The notes beneath the pieces were generated by a model, which was not told the origin of the DNA, ran no database searches, and was given only the letters and a program-made list of their open reading frames with translations. Below are positions 1-8,716 of a stretch of DNA of 64,000 bases, piece after piece. The stretch's first letter is position 1. Every line of letters begins with the position of its first letter. The stretch comes from Limobrevibacterium gyesilva (GTDB lineage: Bacteria > Pseudomonadota > Alphaproteobacteria > Acetobacterales > Acetobacteraceae): contig NZ_JAPDNT010000004.1 of the NCBI RefSeq assembly GCF_025989185.1, positions 124,001-188,000 of the forward strand, given 5' to 3'. Position numbers and translations under genes: made by a program.

Positions 1-489
1 CAGGCGCCGTTCCAGGGCTTCCAGGCGCCCGGTCAAAGGGGCGGTCAGCTCGGACGGGTTCGGCGCTGGAGCGGCGGCCGGGCGCTGCTCCAGGGCGGCG
101 ATGCGCGATTCCAGCGGGCGTAGATCGGGCGCCGGGGCGGGCACGGGGGCCGGGCGCTGCTCAAGCTGGACCAGGCGCTGCTGCAAGGTGCGGAGCTGGG
201 CTTCCAGCCCGTCCACGCGGGCGGGATCGGCGCCGGGCGGTTGTTCGAGCGTGTCGAGCCGTTGCCAGATGAAGAACAGTGCCAGGAACGCCAGCAGGAA
301 GCCCAAAGCGGAGAACACGGCCAGGGCGCTGCGCGGGCTGTGGCTGGGCGTTGCTCCGGCCGGTTCGGCCGGCGTCGGCGCGGCCCTTTCCGGCCCAGCC
401 TTTTCCGCTCCGGCCTGTTCGAGCGCGGTCCTGGCCGCGGGGAGGTCCGGGGCGGCGCCGGGCGCGGCGGGGTGCGTGGGGTCGGTCAT
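1..489 (-). CDS. Mitofilin-like inner-membrane protein, N-terminal part (cut by window edge)
   Basis: The minus frame opens with ATG at 489 and runs off the left edge, so only about 163 residues are visible. The first ~50 residues are Pro/Ala-rich and cytoplasmic in character. One hydrophobic segment follows at about residues 54-74 (ALAVFSALGFLLAFLALFFI). After it comes a periplasmic-type stretch in which Leu/Gln/Glu heptads alternate with Pro-Ala linkers, as in the coiled coil of alphaproteobacterial mitofilin/HemX-like proteins. The start codon overlaps the hemD stop as ATGA, so it is translationally coupled to hemD. A mitofilin-like gene directly after hemD is the usual alphaproteobacterial order. 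The family call rests on context and architecture only. Confidence 0.7.
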   Translation of the reverse strand, partial: MTDPTHPAAPGAAPDLPAARTALEQAGAEKAGPERAAPTPAEPAGATPSHSPRSALAVFSALGFLLAFLALFFIWQRLDTLEQPPGADPARVDGLEAQLRTLQQRLVQLEQRPAPVPAPAPDLRPLESRIAALEQRPAAAPAPNPSELTAPLTGRLEALERRL

Positions 490-1199
490 CGCAATAGGGC
501 CAACAGCTCGTCCTGGTTCGGGTTTGATGCAACACGGATGCGCCGCCACGGCAAGGGGGCGAGGGCCGCTGCGGTCGGCTCGGAGATCGCCAATGCCTCG
601 ATTCTCTCGACCAGTTTAGCCGGCAGTGCGGCCTGCAGCAGGCTCACGAAGGCGTGGGCGCAGGCCGGCGAGAAGAACAGCGCGGAGCGCAGCCCGCCTT
701 GCATCAGGGCGGCACAGGCCGCGTCCGGCAGTGCGGCCGCCGGATACGCGGCATAGACGCTGCGGCGGATCAGCGTGAAGCCGGTTGCGCGCAACCGGGC
801 GGCGAGGCCGGTCCCCTGGCCGCGCCCCGCGGCCAGCAGCAGCGCGGCGCCGGCGGGATCGCAGAGGCGGGTGGTCAACAGCGCCAGCGCCACCGCATCG
901 CGGCCCGCACTGTGCACCAGGGTGAACCCGGCCTCTGTGGCCCGCCGGGCGGTGGCGTCGCCGACGGCCAGCAGCGTCAGGCCGTGATAGGCGGCGGGCA
1001 GCGCGGGCAGGGCGTTGCCGCTGGTCACCAGCAGCGCTTGCAGCGTGCGGGCCGGCGGCAGGCGCGGCGCCAGGGGGGCGATCTCCAGCACCGGCGCGGC
1101 CACGGGGTGCAACCCCATGGCGGCAACGCGCTGCATCGTTTCCTCGCCGCCGGACCGATGGCGGGTGATCAGGACCCCGTGCGGGGTGTCATCAGGCAA
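486..1199 (-). CDS. hemD: Uroporphyrinogen-III synthase
   Basis: Closes hydroxymethylbilane to uroporphyrinogen III in tetrapyrrole synthesis, in the cytoplasm. The N-terminus (GVLITRHRSGG, then APVLEIAPL) is the usual HemD opening, with two-domain alpha/beta sequence after it. The family is poorly conserved, so its place directly after hemC is strong support. The frame is open up to an ATG at 1277, but that start would overlap hemC by 86 bases. I prefer TTG at 1199, which gives 237 residues and an 8-base overlap; there is no good Shine-Dalgarno sequence for either start. The stop overlaps the next gene as ATGA. Confidence 0.85.
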   Translation of the reverse strand: MPDDTPHGVLITRHRSGGEETMQRVAAMGLHPVAAPVLEIAPLAPRLPPARTLQALLVTSGNALPALPAAYHGLTLLAVGDATARRATEAGFTLVHSAGRDAVALALLTTRLCDPAGAALLLAAGRGQGTGLAARLRATGFTLIRRSVYAAYPAAALPDAACAALMQGGLRSALFFSPACAHAFVSLLQAALPAKLVERIEALAISEPTAAALAPLPWRRIRVASNPNQDELLALLR

Positions 1200-2199
1200 A
1201 GATATCGCGCGGGCTGTCGGCGCGCAGGCTGGCGCCGAGCTCGATGCCGATCCGCGCCGCGTCCTCACGCGCCCCACCGAGGCTGCGCTTCAGCAGGAAG
1301 CTGCCGTCGGCGCGGGCCACCAGGCCGGTCAGATGCAAGCTGCCGTCCGGCAGCAGCCGCGCATGGCCGCCGATCGGGGTGCGGCAGGAGCCGTCGAGTT
1401 CGGCCAGCAATGCGCGTTCGGCGGTGGAGACGGCCTTGGCCACGGGATCCTCGATCGCCGCCAGAAGCTGCAGCAGATCGGTGTCGTCGGCGCGCACGGT
1501 GACGCCGACGATGCCCTGGCCGGCCGCGGGCACCATGGCCTCCGGGTCCAGCACCACGGTGGCCTCGTGCTCCAGCCCCAGCCGGCGCAGGCCGGCCAGC
1601 GCCAGGAACGTGGCGTCGTAGGCGCCGGCCTTCACCTTCGACAGCCGGGCATTCACGTTGCCGCGCAGGATGCCGAAGCGCAGGTCGGGCCGCGCGTGCA
1701 GGATCTGCGCCTGGCGGCGGACCGAGCTGGAGCCGATCAGCGCGCCGGACGGCAGCGCGCCATAGGGGTCGGCCGGGTCGACCGCAGCGCAGCTGGGGCC
1801 GAGGATCAGTGCGTCGCGGGCGTCCTCGCGGGTCAGGGTGCAGGCCAGCACGATGCCCGGCGGCAGCTCGGTCTCCAGGTCCTTCAGGCTGTGCACGGCG
1901 AAGTCGATGCGGCCGTCCGCCAGCGCCTCGTGGATCTCCTTGGCGAACAGGCCCTTGCCGCCGATCTCCGCCAGGCGCTTGTCCTGGACCGAGTCGCCGG
2001 TGGTCTTGATGGCGTGTTCCTCGAACACGTCCATCGCGCGCAGCACCGGGCAGAAGGTGGTGAGGCGCTGCAGGAAGAAGCGGGTCTGCCACAATGCCAG
2101 CGGCGAGCCGCGGGTGCCGACGCGCAGGGGCAGGGCGCGCGCGTGCCGCTGTACAGGGCTGTGCGTTGCGCTGGGCGGGGCGGGGTGGGCGGCGGACAT
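1192..2199 (-). CDS. hemC: Hydroxymethylbilane synthase (porphobilinogen deaminase)
   Basis: Polymerises four porphobilinogen units to hydroxymethylbilane. The protein has 335 residues, slightly long because of a ~22-residue N-terminal extension before the standard LRVGTRGSPLALWQT opening. Cys272 in GSCRTPIGG is the attachment site of the dipyrromethane cofactor. The substrate-binding motifs (VHSLKDLE, and SSVRRQAQ followed by RGNVNARL) are intact. It is the first gene of hemC-hemD-mitofilin on the minus strand and is divergent from tsaD, with only 43 bases between the two starts, so both promoters must sit in or overlap that gap. Confidence 0.97.
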   Translation of the reverse strand: MSAAHPAPPSATHSPVQRHARALPLRVGTRGSPLALWQTRFFLQRLTTFCPVLRAMDVFEEHAIKTTGDSVQDKRLAEIGGKGLFAKEIHEALADGRIDFAVHSLKDLETELPPGIVLACTLTREDARDALILGPSCAAVDPADPYGALPSGALIGSSSVRRQAQILHARPDLRFGILRGNVNARLSKVKAGAYDATFLALAGLRRLGLEHEATVVLDPEAMVPAAGQGIVGVTVRADDTDLLQLLAAIEDPVAKAVSTAERALLAELDGSCRTPIGGHARLLPDGSLHLTGLVARADGSFLLKRSLGGAREDAARIGIELGASLRADSPRDIFA

Positions 2200-2242
2200 G
2201 TTCGTGTCCTAAAACCTGCCGGCGATAAATGAAAGATGGGTG

Positions 2243-3313
2243 ATGCAAGACGGCCAATCTTCCTGCGGGCCGGTGCTGGGGATCGAGAGCTCCTGCGACG
2301 AGACGGCGGCGGCGGTGCTGGCGGCCGACGGCGCGATCCTGGCCGAGGCGGTGCTGAACCAGTCCGACCATGCCGCGTTCGGCGGCGTGGTGCCGGAGAT
2401 CGCCGCGCGCGCGCATCTGGCCCATCTGCCCAGGCTGGTGGAGGGGGTGATGCGCCACGCCGGCCTCGGCTTCGCCGACCTCGCGGGCGTGGCCGCCAGC
2501 AGTGGCCCCGGGCTGATCGGCGGGCTGATCGTGGGCTCGGGCTTTGCCAAGGGCGTGGCGCTGGCGCAGCGGCTGCGCTTCGTGGCGGTGAACCATCTGG
2601 AGGCGCATGCGCTGACCGCGCGCCTGCCTGGCTTGGTGGAAGGCGGCGCGCCATTTCCCTATCTGCTGCTGCTGGTCTCCGGCGGGCATTGCCAGTGCGT
2701 GGCCGTGGACGGCGTCGGGCGGTATCGCCGCCTGGGCGGAACGATCGACGATGCGGTGGGCGAGGCGTTCGACAAGGTGGCGAAGCTGCTGGGCCTCGGC
2801 TGGCCGGGCGGGCCGGCCCTGGAGCGGCTGGCGGCGGGCGGCGATGCCGGGCGCTTCGCCTTCCCGCGCCCGCTGCTCGGCCGCCCCGGTTGCGACTTCA
2901 GCTTCTCCGGGCTGAAGACGGCGGTGGCGCAGATGGTGGCCGGCTATCCGGCGGGGCCGCTGCGGACGCAGGACGCGGCCGACATCGCCGCGAGCTTCCA
3001 GCGCGCGGTGGCCGACGTGCTGGCCGACCGCGCCGGCAACGCCATGGCGGCGTTCGCGGCCGCGCCCGGCCCGGGCCGGCTGGTGGTGGCGGGCGGGGTG
3101 GCGGCGAACGCGACCCTGCGCGCGGCGCTGCAGGCGGCGGCGGCGGCGCGCGGCTTCAGCTTCGTGGCCCCGCCGCTGCGGCTGTGCACGGACAATGCGG
3201 TGATGGTGGCGTGGACGGGGATCGAGCGGCTGCGGCTGGGCCTGTCGGACCGGCTCGATCACGCGCCGCGGCCACGCTGGCCGCTGGATGCGCCGGACAT
3301 GCAGCGGGCATGA
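2243..3313 (+). CDS. tsaD: tRNA N6-threonylcarbamoyladenosine transferase TsaD
   Basis: Catalytic subunit of the t6A complex, which transfers threonylcarbamoyl to A37 of ANN-decoding tRNAs. The protein starts with the ASKHA-fold motif [13 protein letters not shown]. It carries the metal-binding HxxxH (His118, His122 in NHLEAH) and glycine-rich nucleotide-binding loops ([22 protein letters not shown]). The 356-residue length is normal. An in-frame GTG at 2240 is an alternative start one codon earlier. The partner gene tsaB lies about 25 kb away at 27590. The stop overlaps the rlmJ start as ATGA. Confidence 0.97.
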   Translation: MQDGQSSCGPVLGIESSCDETAAAVLAADGAILAEAVLNQSDHAAFGGVVPEIAARAHLAHLPRLVEGVMRHAGLGFADLAGVAASSGPGLIGGLIVGSGFAKGVALAQRLRFVAVNHLEAHALTARLPGLVEGGAPFPYLLLLVSGGHCQCVAVDGVGRYRRLGGTIDDAVGEAFDKVAKLLGLGWPGGPALERLAAGGDAGRFAFPRPLLGRPGCDFSFSGLKTAVAQMVAGYPAGPLRTQDAADIAASFQRAVADVLADRAGNAMAAFAAAPGPGRLVVAGGVAANATLRAALQAAAAARGFSFVAPPLRLCTDNAVMVAWTGIERLRLGLSDRLDHAPRPRWPLDAPDMQRA

Positions 3314-4128
3314 ACTACCGCCACGCCTTCCATGCCGGCAATTTCGCCGACTGCATGAAGCATGCGCTGCTGGTCTGGCTGCTGCGGGCGATGGCGCGCA
3401 AGCCGGCGGGGTTCTTCGCGCTGGACACGCATGCCGGCAGCGGCCGCTATGACCTGTCCGCCGGGCCGGCGGAGCGGACCGGCGAGTGGCGCGATGGCAT
3501 CGGCAGGCTGCTGGACGACCCGCCGGAAGCGTTGGCCGCCTATGTCGGGCTGGTGCGGGAATGTGGCCTGTATCCGGGCTCGCCGGTGCTGATCCGGGCG
3601 TTGCTGCGGCCGCAGGACCGGCTGGGTTGCTGCGAGCTGCATCCCGACGACCACGCGGCGCTGCGGCGCCTGTTTGCCGGCGATCCGCAGGTGTCGGTGC
3701 ATCGCCGCGACGCCTGGGAGGCGATGGGCGCATTGCTGCCGCCGCGCGAGCGCCGCGGGCTGGTGCTGGTGGACCCGCCTTACGAAGCGGCGGACGAGTT
3801 CGCCCGGCTGGTGGCGGGGTTGCGCGCCGGGCATGGCCGATTCGCCACCGGCGTGTTCGCGGCCTGGTATCCGATCAAGCACCGCGCCCCGGTGCGGCAG
3901 TTCCACCTGGATCTGCGCCAGTCCGGCCTGCGCGACATCGTTGCCGCCGAATTGTGGCTGCGCGAACCGCTGGATGCCGCGCGGCTGAATGGCTGCGGGC
4001 TGGCGGTGATCAATCCGCCCTATCGCTTCGAGGCCGAGGCCGAGCCGATCCTGGCGGCGCTGTCGGCGCGGCTGGGGTCGGGCGAGCCGGGCGCGGGCTT
4101 TGCGTTGGAGCGGATCGCCGATGAGTGA
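3310..4128 (+). CDS. rlmJ: 23S rRNA (adenine2030-N6)-methyltransferase RlmJ
   Basis: SAM-dependent methyltransferase for A2030 of 23S rRNA. The N-terminus [19 protein letters not shown] is the RlmJ hallmark. It is followed by the SAM-binding [11 protein letters not shown] and the catalytic D155-P-P-Y motif ([14 protein letters not shown]). The 272-residue length fits the family. It is coupled to tsaD (ATGA) and overlaps gpsA by 8 bases, giving a compact tsaD-rlmJ-gpsA unit. Nothing in it is unusual. Confidence 0.95.
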   Translation: MNYRHAFHAGNFADCMKHALLVWLLRAMARKPAGFFALDTHAGSGRYDLSAGPAERTGEWRDGIGRLLDDPPEALAAYVGLVRECGLYPGSPVLIRALLRPQDRLGCCELHPDDHAALRRLFAGDPQVSVHRRDAWEAMGALLPPRERRGLVLVDPPYEAADEFARLVAGLRAGHGRFATGVFAAWYPIKHRAPVRQFHLDLRQSGLRDIVAAELWLREPLDAARLNGCGLAVINPPYRFEAEAEPILAALSARLGSGEPGAGFALERIADE

Positions 4129-5113
4129 GCTGATGCGTGACCCGGGACCGGTGAACGAGGTCGCGGTGGTGGGTGCCGGAGCCTGGGGCACGGCGCTCGC
4201 GCTCCAGGCGGCCCGGGCCGGGCGGATGGTGACGCTGTGGGCGCGCGACCCCGCGCGGGCGGCGGCCATCGCGGCCACGCGGGAGAACCCGCGGCTGCCC
4301 GGCGTGCGGCTGCCGGAGTCGATCCGGGTGACGGCGGCGTTGCCAGCTGGCGAGCTGGTGCTGCTTGCGGTGCCGGCGCAGCATCTGCGCGGCATCGCGG
4401 CCCAGCTGCCACCGGGCGGGCCGCTGGTGGTTTGCGCCAAGGGTGTGGAGGCGGGCACGCATCTGCTGCCGCTGGAAGTGCTGGCCCAGGTGCTGCCCGG
4501 GCGGCTCGCCGCGGTGCTGACCGGGCCTAGTTTCGCCCACGAAATCGCCGCAGGGCTGCCTGCCGCCGCGGTGGTCGCTGCGGCGGATGCCGGGCTGCGC
4601 GCCATTGTGATGGCCACCCTGGCCACGCCGGATTTCCGGCTGTACGGCAACGACGACCCGATCGGCGCGCAGGTGGGTGGGGCGGCGAAGAACGTGATCG
4701 CCATCGCCGCCGGCGCGGTGATCGGCGCCGGCCTGGGCGAGAACGCGCGCGCCGCCCTGGTGACGCGCGGCCTGGCGGAATTGGCGCGGCTGGCGGTGGC
4801 GCTGGGCGGCCGGGCGGATACGGTGGCGGGCCTGTCGGGATTGGGCGACCTGCTGCTGACCTGCACGGGCAGCAGCAGCCGCAACTACAGCCTGGGCGTG
4901 GAACTGGGACGCGGCGGCAGCCTGCAGGCGATTCTGGCGGCGCGCAGCGCGGTGACCGAGGGGGTGGCGACCGCGCCGGCCCTGGTGGCGCGGGCGGAGG
5001 CCGCCGGGGTGCAGGTGCCGGTCTGCGCGGCCGTGGCTGGTGTGGTGACGGGGGCGATGACGGTGCGCGAAGCCATCATTGCCCTTCAGTCCCGCCCCTT
5101 GAGAGATGAATAA
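4121..5113 (+). CDS. gpsA: NAD(P)-dependent glycerol-3-phosphate dehydrogenase
   Basis: Reduces dihydroxyacetone phosphate to sn-glycerol-3-phosphate for phospholipid synthesis. The Rossmann motif GAGAWGTALA occupies about residues 18-27. The catalytic lysine is Lys190 in GGAAKNVIAIAAG, and the substrate-site stretch LSGLGDLLLTC is present. An ATG at 4100 is also in frame, but the start at 4121 gives the normal 330-residue form with a GGAG-like site about 14 bases upstream. It is the last gene of the tsaD-rlmJ-gpsA unit. Confidence 0.96.
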   Translation: MSELMRDPGPVNEVAVVGAGAWGTALALQAARAGRMVTLWARDPARAAAIAATRENPRLPGVRLPESIRVTAALPAGELVLLAVPAQHLRGIAAQLPPGGPLVVCAKGVEAGTHLLPLEVLAQVLPGRLAAVLTGPSFAHEIAAGLPAAAVVAAADAGLRAIVMATLATPDFRLYGNDDPIGAQVGGAAKNVIAIAAGAVIGAGLGENARAALVTRGLAELARLAVALGGRADTVAGLSGLGDLLLTCTGSSSRNYSLGVELGRGGSLQAILAARSAVTEGVATAPALVARAEAAGVQVPVCAAVAGVVTGAMTVREAIIALQSRPLRDE

Positions 5114-5145
5114 GCCGTAATCTGCCGGCATTCCATACATGGGTG

Positions 5146-5158
5146 CATAAGTCTTATG
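5146..5158. promoter_or_regulatory. Short perfect palindrome upstream of the repeat-protein gene
   Basis: CATAAG-T-CTTATG is a perfect 13-base dyad in the otherwise plain 182-base gap between gpsA and the repeat-protein gene, and it is AT-richer than its surroundings. It could be an operator for the secreted repeat protein. No cognate regulator is evident, and a dyad this short could arise by chance. Confidence 0.2.
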
Positions 5159-5295
5159 GCAACGAGGTCAGTTCCGTGACAGGCGTCGGAAGCGCATGTT
5201 CCGTCTCGAAGGCAGCCCGGAAATAACCGAGCGGGCCGCCCACAAAGAACCGGACGCGGCGCAGATCATGCGCCCGAACATTCAGGAGACTGATC

Positions 5296-5739
5296 ATGAG
5301 GACCACCCTGTTTGCCGCGGTTGCGGCGATCGCGCTCGCGGCTACCCCCAGCATCTCTTCCACCGTGCGGATTGCCGGCGCCGAGTCTCCGACCCACGGA
5401 GCCCGGATGGCGGGCGCCGAGACGCCGACCCTGAGCGTGCAGCTTGCCGGCGCCGAGACCCCGACCTACGGCACCAACAAGCAGTTCGCCGGCGCCGAGA
5501 CCCCGACCTACGGCACCAACAAGCAGTTCGCCGGCGCCGAGACGCCGACCTACGGCACGAACAAGCAGTTCGCTGGCGCCGAAACCCCGACCTACGGCAC
5601 GAACAAGCAGTTTGCCGGCGCCGAGACGCCGACTTATGGCACCAACAAGCAGTTTGCCGGCGCGGAAACCCCGACGCTCGGCGTGCAGCTTGCTGGCGCC
5701 GAGACGCCGACCTACGGCACGAACAAGCAGTTCGCGTAA
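5296..5739 (+). CDS. Small secreted protein built of nine 12-14 residue tandem repeats
   Basis: 147 residues. Residues 1 to ~22 form a typical Sec signal peptide (MRTT, then an Ala/Leu/Val core, then ATPSIS). The rest is nine repeats. Units 1, 2 and 8 have 12 residues (AGAESPTHGARM, AGAETPTLSVQL, AGAETPTLGVQL); units 3-7 and 9 are AGAETPTYGTNKQF. Units 3-7 are identical in protein but differ at synonymous third positions, which argues for selection on the peptide and not only recent DNA slippage. An AGGAGA ribosome site precedes ATG, and a hairpin follows the stop. I do not recognise the family. A cell-surface, periplasmic or inhibitor-like role is conceivable, but nothing in the sequence shows it. 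Confidence 0.75.
   Translation: MRTTLFAAVAAIALAATPSISSTVRIAGAESPTHGARMAGAETPTLSVQLAGAETPTYGTNKQFAGAETPTYGTNKQFAGAETPTYGTNKQFAGAETPTYGTNKQFAGAETPTYGTNKQFAGAETPTLGVQLAGAETPTYGTNKQFA
5374..5733 (+). repeat. Tandem repeat tract (36- and 42-bp units) inside the secreted protein gene
   Basis: Nine in-frame units in order 36, 36, five of 42, 36, 42 bases, each encoding AGAE(T/S)PT plus a variable tail. The 42-base copies differ by scattered silent changes (gag/gaa, acg/acc, ttc/ttt). The unit length is a multiple of three, so expansion or contraction keeps the frame. Confidence 0.9.
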
Positions 5740-5768
5740 GCCTCTCCGGCCGTTATCGCATCTGACGG

Positions 5769-5804
5769 CCAAGAGCCGGTCCGGACCTCCGGGCCGGCTC
5801 TTGG
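5769..5804 (+). terminator. Hairpin downstream of the repeat-protein gene
   Basis: CCAAGAGCCGG (5769-5779) pairs perfectly with CCGGCTCTTGG (5794-5804). It lies 30 bases after the stop codon and is followed by a weakly T-rich stretch (cgtttg). It is likely the transcription end of the repeat-protein gene, separating it from murJ. Confidence 0.6.
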
Positions 5805-5871
5805 CGTTTGTGGGCAGGGCATGCGCGGGCGGCGCATGGCGGCGCGGCGGCTTGTGCGATAACAGGGCCGT

Positions 5872-7413
5872 ATGCTCCGCGGCATCCTCACCGTCGGCGG
5901 CTGGACCATGGCCAGCCGCGTCCTCGGCTTCCTGCGCGACATCCTGATCGCAGCCATGCTCGGCGCGGGGCCGGTGGCCGACGCGTTCTTCGTGGCCAAC
6001 CGCCTGCCCAACCTGTTCCGCCGGCTGTTCGGCGAGGGTGCGTTCAATGCCGCCTTCGTGCCCGCCTTTTCCGGCCTGCTGGCCGCCGAGGGGCAGGGCG
6101 CGGCCCAGCGCTTTGCCGAGGAGGCCATCGCCGTGATGGCGTTCTGGCTGGTGGGCATCACCGTCGCCGCCGAACTGTTCATGCCGGCGGTGATGACCGT
6201 GCTGGCGCCGGGCTTCCTGGACATTCCGGAGAAATTCGCCCTCGCGGTGGAATTGAGCCGGATCACCTTCCCGTACATGCCGCTGATCTGCCTGACCGCG
6301 CTGCTGTCCGGCGTGCTGAACGGGTTGGACCGCTTCGCCGCCGCCGCCGCCGCGCCGGTGGTCTACAACGCCACCTCGATCACCTTCATGCTCGGGCTGG
6401 CGGGATTGGTGCCGACGGCCGGCCATGCGCTGGCCTGGGGCGTGTCCGCGTCCGGCGTGTTCCAGATCGCGCTGCTGTTCTGGGCGGTGCGGCGCGCCGG
6501 CATGCGGCTGCATGTGCCGCGGCCGCGCATGACGCCGCAGATGCGGCTGTTGCTCAAGCGCATGGCGCCCGGGTTGCTGGGGGCCGGGGTGACGCAGCTC
6601 AACCTGTCGGTCGACGTGATCATCGGCAGCCTGCTGCCGGCGGGGACCGTCTCGGTGCTGTACTACGCCGACCGCATCAACCAGTTGCCGCTGGGCACGA
6701 TCGGCGTGGCCGTGGGCACTGCCCTGCTGCCGACGCTGTCGCGCCAGGCGCTGGCGGGCGAGGCGGCGGCGGCGATCGCCACGCTGAACCGGGCGCTGGA
6801 ATATGCGATCACGCTCACGCTGCCGGCCGCCCTGGCACTGTTCGCCGTTCCCGGCGCCATCATCGGCGTGCTGTTCGGGCGCGGCGCGTTCGATGCCGCG
6901 AGCGTGCATCTGTCGGCCCAGGCGCTGGCCGCCTATGCCGTGGGGCTGCCGGCCTTCGTGCTGGTGAAGGTGCTGGTGCCGGCCTTCTTCGCCCGCGGCG
7001 ACACCGCCATGCCGGTGAAGGTCGGCCTGGTCGCGGTGGGGCTGAACCTGGCGCTGAACGTGGCCTTCATGATCCCGCTGCAGCATCTGGGCCCGCCGCT
7101 CGCCTCCTCGGTCGCCGCCTGGTTCAACGTGGTGGCCCTGGCGGTGATCCTGATGCGCCGTGGGCACATGGCGGTGGACGTGCAGTTGCTGCGGGTGGTG
7201 CCGCGGACCCTGCTGGCCGGACTGGTCATGGTGGCGGCGCTGTGGGGGCTCGATCATGCCGTGTTCGCGCCGCTGGCGGGGCTGTCGGGGCTGCGCTGGG
7301 CCGGGCTCGCGGCATTGGTGGCCGGGGGGCTGGCGGCCTACGGCGTGGCCGGGCAACTGGTGGGCGCGTTCGACCTGCGCGCCATGGCCGGTCGGGTGGC
7401 GCGGCGGCGTTGA
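5872..7413 (+). CDS. murJ: Lipid II flippase MurJ
   Basis: MOP-superfamily membrane protein that flips the peptidoglycan precursor lipid II across the inner membrane. The 513 residues give about 14 hydrophobic segments. The N-terminus contains the MurJ signatures SRVLGFLRDILIAAMLG, ADAFFVANRLPNLFRRLFGEGAFNAAFVPAF and, later, ADRINQLPLGTIGVAVGTALLP. Length is normal and the start is clear. It is followed on the same strand by trpS after a 278-base gap that contains a large inverted repeat. Confidence 0.96.
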   Translation: MLRGILTVGGWTMASRVLGFLRDILIAAMLGAGPVADAFFVANRLPNLFRRLFGEGAFNAAFVPAFSGLLAAEGQGAAQRFAEEAIAVMAFWLVGITVAAELFMPAVMTVLAPGFLDIPEKFALAVELSRITFPYMPLICLTALLSGVLNGLDRFAAAAAAPVVYNATSITFMLGLAGLVPTAGHALAWGVSASGVFQIALLFWAVRRAGMRLHVPRPRMTPQMRLLLKRMAPGLLGAGVTQLNLSVDVIIGSLLPAGTVSVLYYADRINQLPLGTIGVAVGTALLPTLSRQALAGEAAAAIATLNRALEYAITLTLPAALALFAVPGAIIGVLFGRGAFDAASVHLSAQALAAYAVGLPAFVLVKVLVPAFFARGDTAMPVKVGLVAVGLNLALNVAFMIPLQHLGPPLASSVAAWFNVVALAVILMRRGHMAVDVQLLRVVPRTLLAGLVMVAALWGLDHAVFAPLAGLSGLRWAGLAALVAGGLAAYGVAGQLVGAFDLRAMAGRVARRR

Positions 7414-7451
7414 GCTCAAGGAAGGGGAAGTGGCCGCGAAAGAAGGGAAGT

Positions 7452-7599
7452 GGACACAGAGAACACAGAGGGCCACCGAGGACACGGAGAAGAAGAGATT
7501 TGGCGCGAAGCGCCTGTCACCAGCCCGCCCGTCACGCGATCCACGGCGACCACCGAAGAACCTCCGTGTCCTCCGTGGCCCTCTGTGTTCTCCGTGTCC
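7452..7599. repeat. Long inverted repeat (two 38-base arms) between murJ and trpS
   Basis: The arm at 7452-7489 and the reverse complement of 7562-7599 match at 36 of 38 positions. They are separated by 72 bases that show no gene. The arms are built from short purine-rich near-repeats (acacagag / acacggag). Reading frames through them give low-complexity peptides such as TQRTQRATEDTEK, which look spurious. It is probably a dispersed intergenic palindromic element. It could fold into a cruciform or a long stem in the murJ-trpS RNA. Confidence 0.7.
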
Positions 7600-7691
7600 C
7601 CTGCGCTTTCTTCATTCAGCGCGGGCCGCCCATAACCCGTGCCCGGGTTGACCCAAGGCGCGTTAACCCGGACAAACCCTGACCCCCACCC

Positions 7692-8705
7692 ATGGAACGA
7701 CGTGACATGCAGCGCATCTTTTCGGGCATCCAGCCCTCCGGCATTCCGCAGCTCGGCAACTATCTGGGCGCGGTGCGGAACTGGGTGGCGCTGCAGAAGA
7801 GCCATGAATGCATCTATTGCGTGGTCGATCTGCACGCCATCACGGTGTGGCAGGACCCGAAGCTGCTGGCCCAGCAGACGCGCGAGATGGCGGCCACCCT
7901 GCTGGCCTGCGGCATCGACCCGAAGGCGCATATCCTGTTCGCGCAGTCCACGGTGCAGGCGCATCTGCGGCTGGCCTGGATCTTCACCTGCGTGGCCCGA
8001 ATGGGCTGGCTGAACCGGATGACGCAGTTCAAGGACAAGGCCGGCAAGGACCGGGAGAACGTGTCCACCGGCCTGTTCGTCTATCCGAACCTGATGGCCG
8101 CCGACATCCTGGCCTATCACGCCACCGCCGTGCCGGTGGGCGACGACCAGAAGCAGCATCTGGAGCTGGCCAACGACATCGCCCAGAAATTCAACCACGA
8201 CTACGGCGTGGACTACTTCCCGGCGATCCAGCCGCTGATCCTGGGCCCGGCCGCGCGCGTGATGAGCCTGCGCGACGGCAACAAGAAGATGTCGAAATCG
8301 GACCCGTCGGAACAGAGCCGGATCAACCTGACCGACGACGCCGACACGATCGCGCTGAAGATCCGCCGCGCCAAGACCGATCCCCAGCCGCTGCCCGAAG
8401 CCGTGCAGGGGCTGGACGGCCGGCCGGAGGCGCGCAACCTCGTAGGCATCTACGCGGCCCTGACCGACACCGACCATGCCGCGGTGCTGCGCGAATTCGG
8501 TGGCCAGGGCTTCGGCGCGTTCAAGGAAGCCCTGACCGCCCTGGTGATCGAGAAACTCACTCCGATCGCGGCCGAAACCACGCGCCTGCTCGACGATCCC
8601 GCCACGCTCGACGGCATCCTGCGCGACGGCGCCCGCCGGGCGGAGGCGATCGCCGATCCGATCGTGACCGAGGCGGAACGGATGGTCGGGTTCCTGAAGC
8701 TCTGA
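7692..8705 (+). CDS. trpS: Tryptophan--tRNA ligase
   Basis: Class I aminoacyl-tRNA synthetase charging tRNA-Trp. The HIGH-type motif is PQLGNYLG (about residues 19-26), the KMSKS loop is KKMSKSD near residue 200, and the signature [10 protein letters not shown] opens the protein. The 337-residue length is typical. An internal ATG at 7707 (MQRIFSG) is an equally plausible start that would remove five residues; neither has a clear ribosome site. The gene follows murJ on the same strand. Confidence 0.96.
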   Translation: MERRDMQRIFSGIQPSGIPQLGNYLGAVRNWVALQKSHECIYCVVDLHAITVWQDPKLLAQQTREMAATLLACGIDPKAHILFAQSTVQAHLRLAWIFTCVARMGWLNRMTQFKDKAGKDRENVSTGLFVYPNLMAADILAYHATAVPVGDDQKQHLELANDIAQKFNHDYGVDYFPAIQPLILGPAARVMSLRDGNKKMSKSDPSEQSRINLTDDADTIALKIRRAKTDPQPLPEAVQGLDGRPEARNLVGIYAALTDTDHAAVLREFGGQGFGAFKEALTALVIEKLTPIAAETTRLLDDPATLDGILRDGARRAEAIADPIVTEAERMVGFLKL

Positions 8706-8716
8706 CCGCGGCGCCC

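Noticed and set aside
1265-3733. 822-residue minus-strand frame across hemC, tsaD and rlmJ
   Set aside because: Composition is Arg/Ala/Pro/His shadow, typical of alternative frames in GC-rich DNA; three well-supported genes occupy the same bases.
5374-5733. Possible CRISPR array
   Set aside because: The units are contiguous, in frame and multiples of three, with no spacers; they encode a protein repeat behind a signal peptide.
5266-7485. 739-residue antisense frame over the repeat protein and murJ
   Set aside because: Gln/His/Arg-rich antisense of murJ and the repeat gene; no domain.
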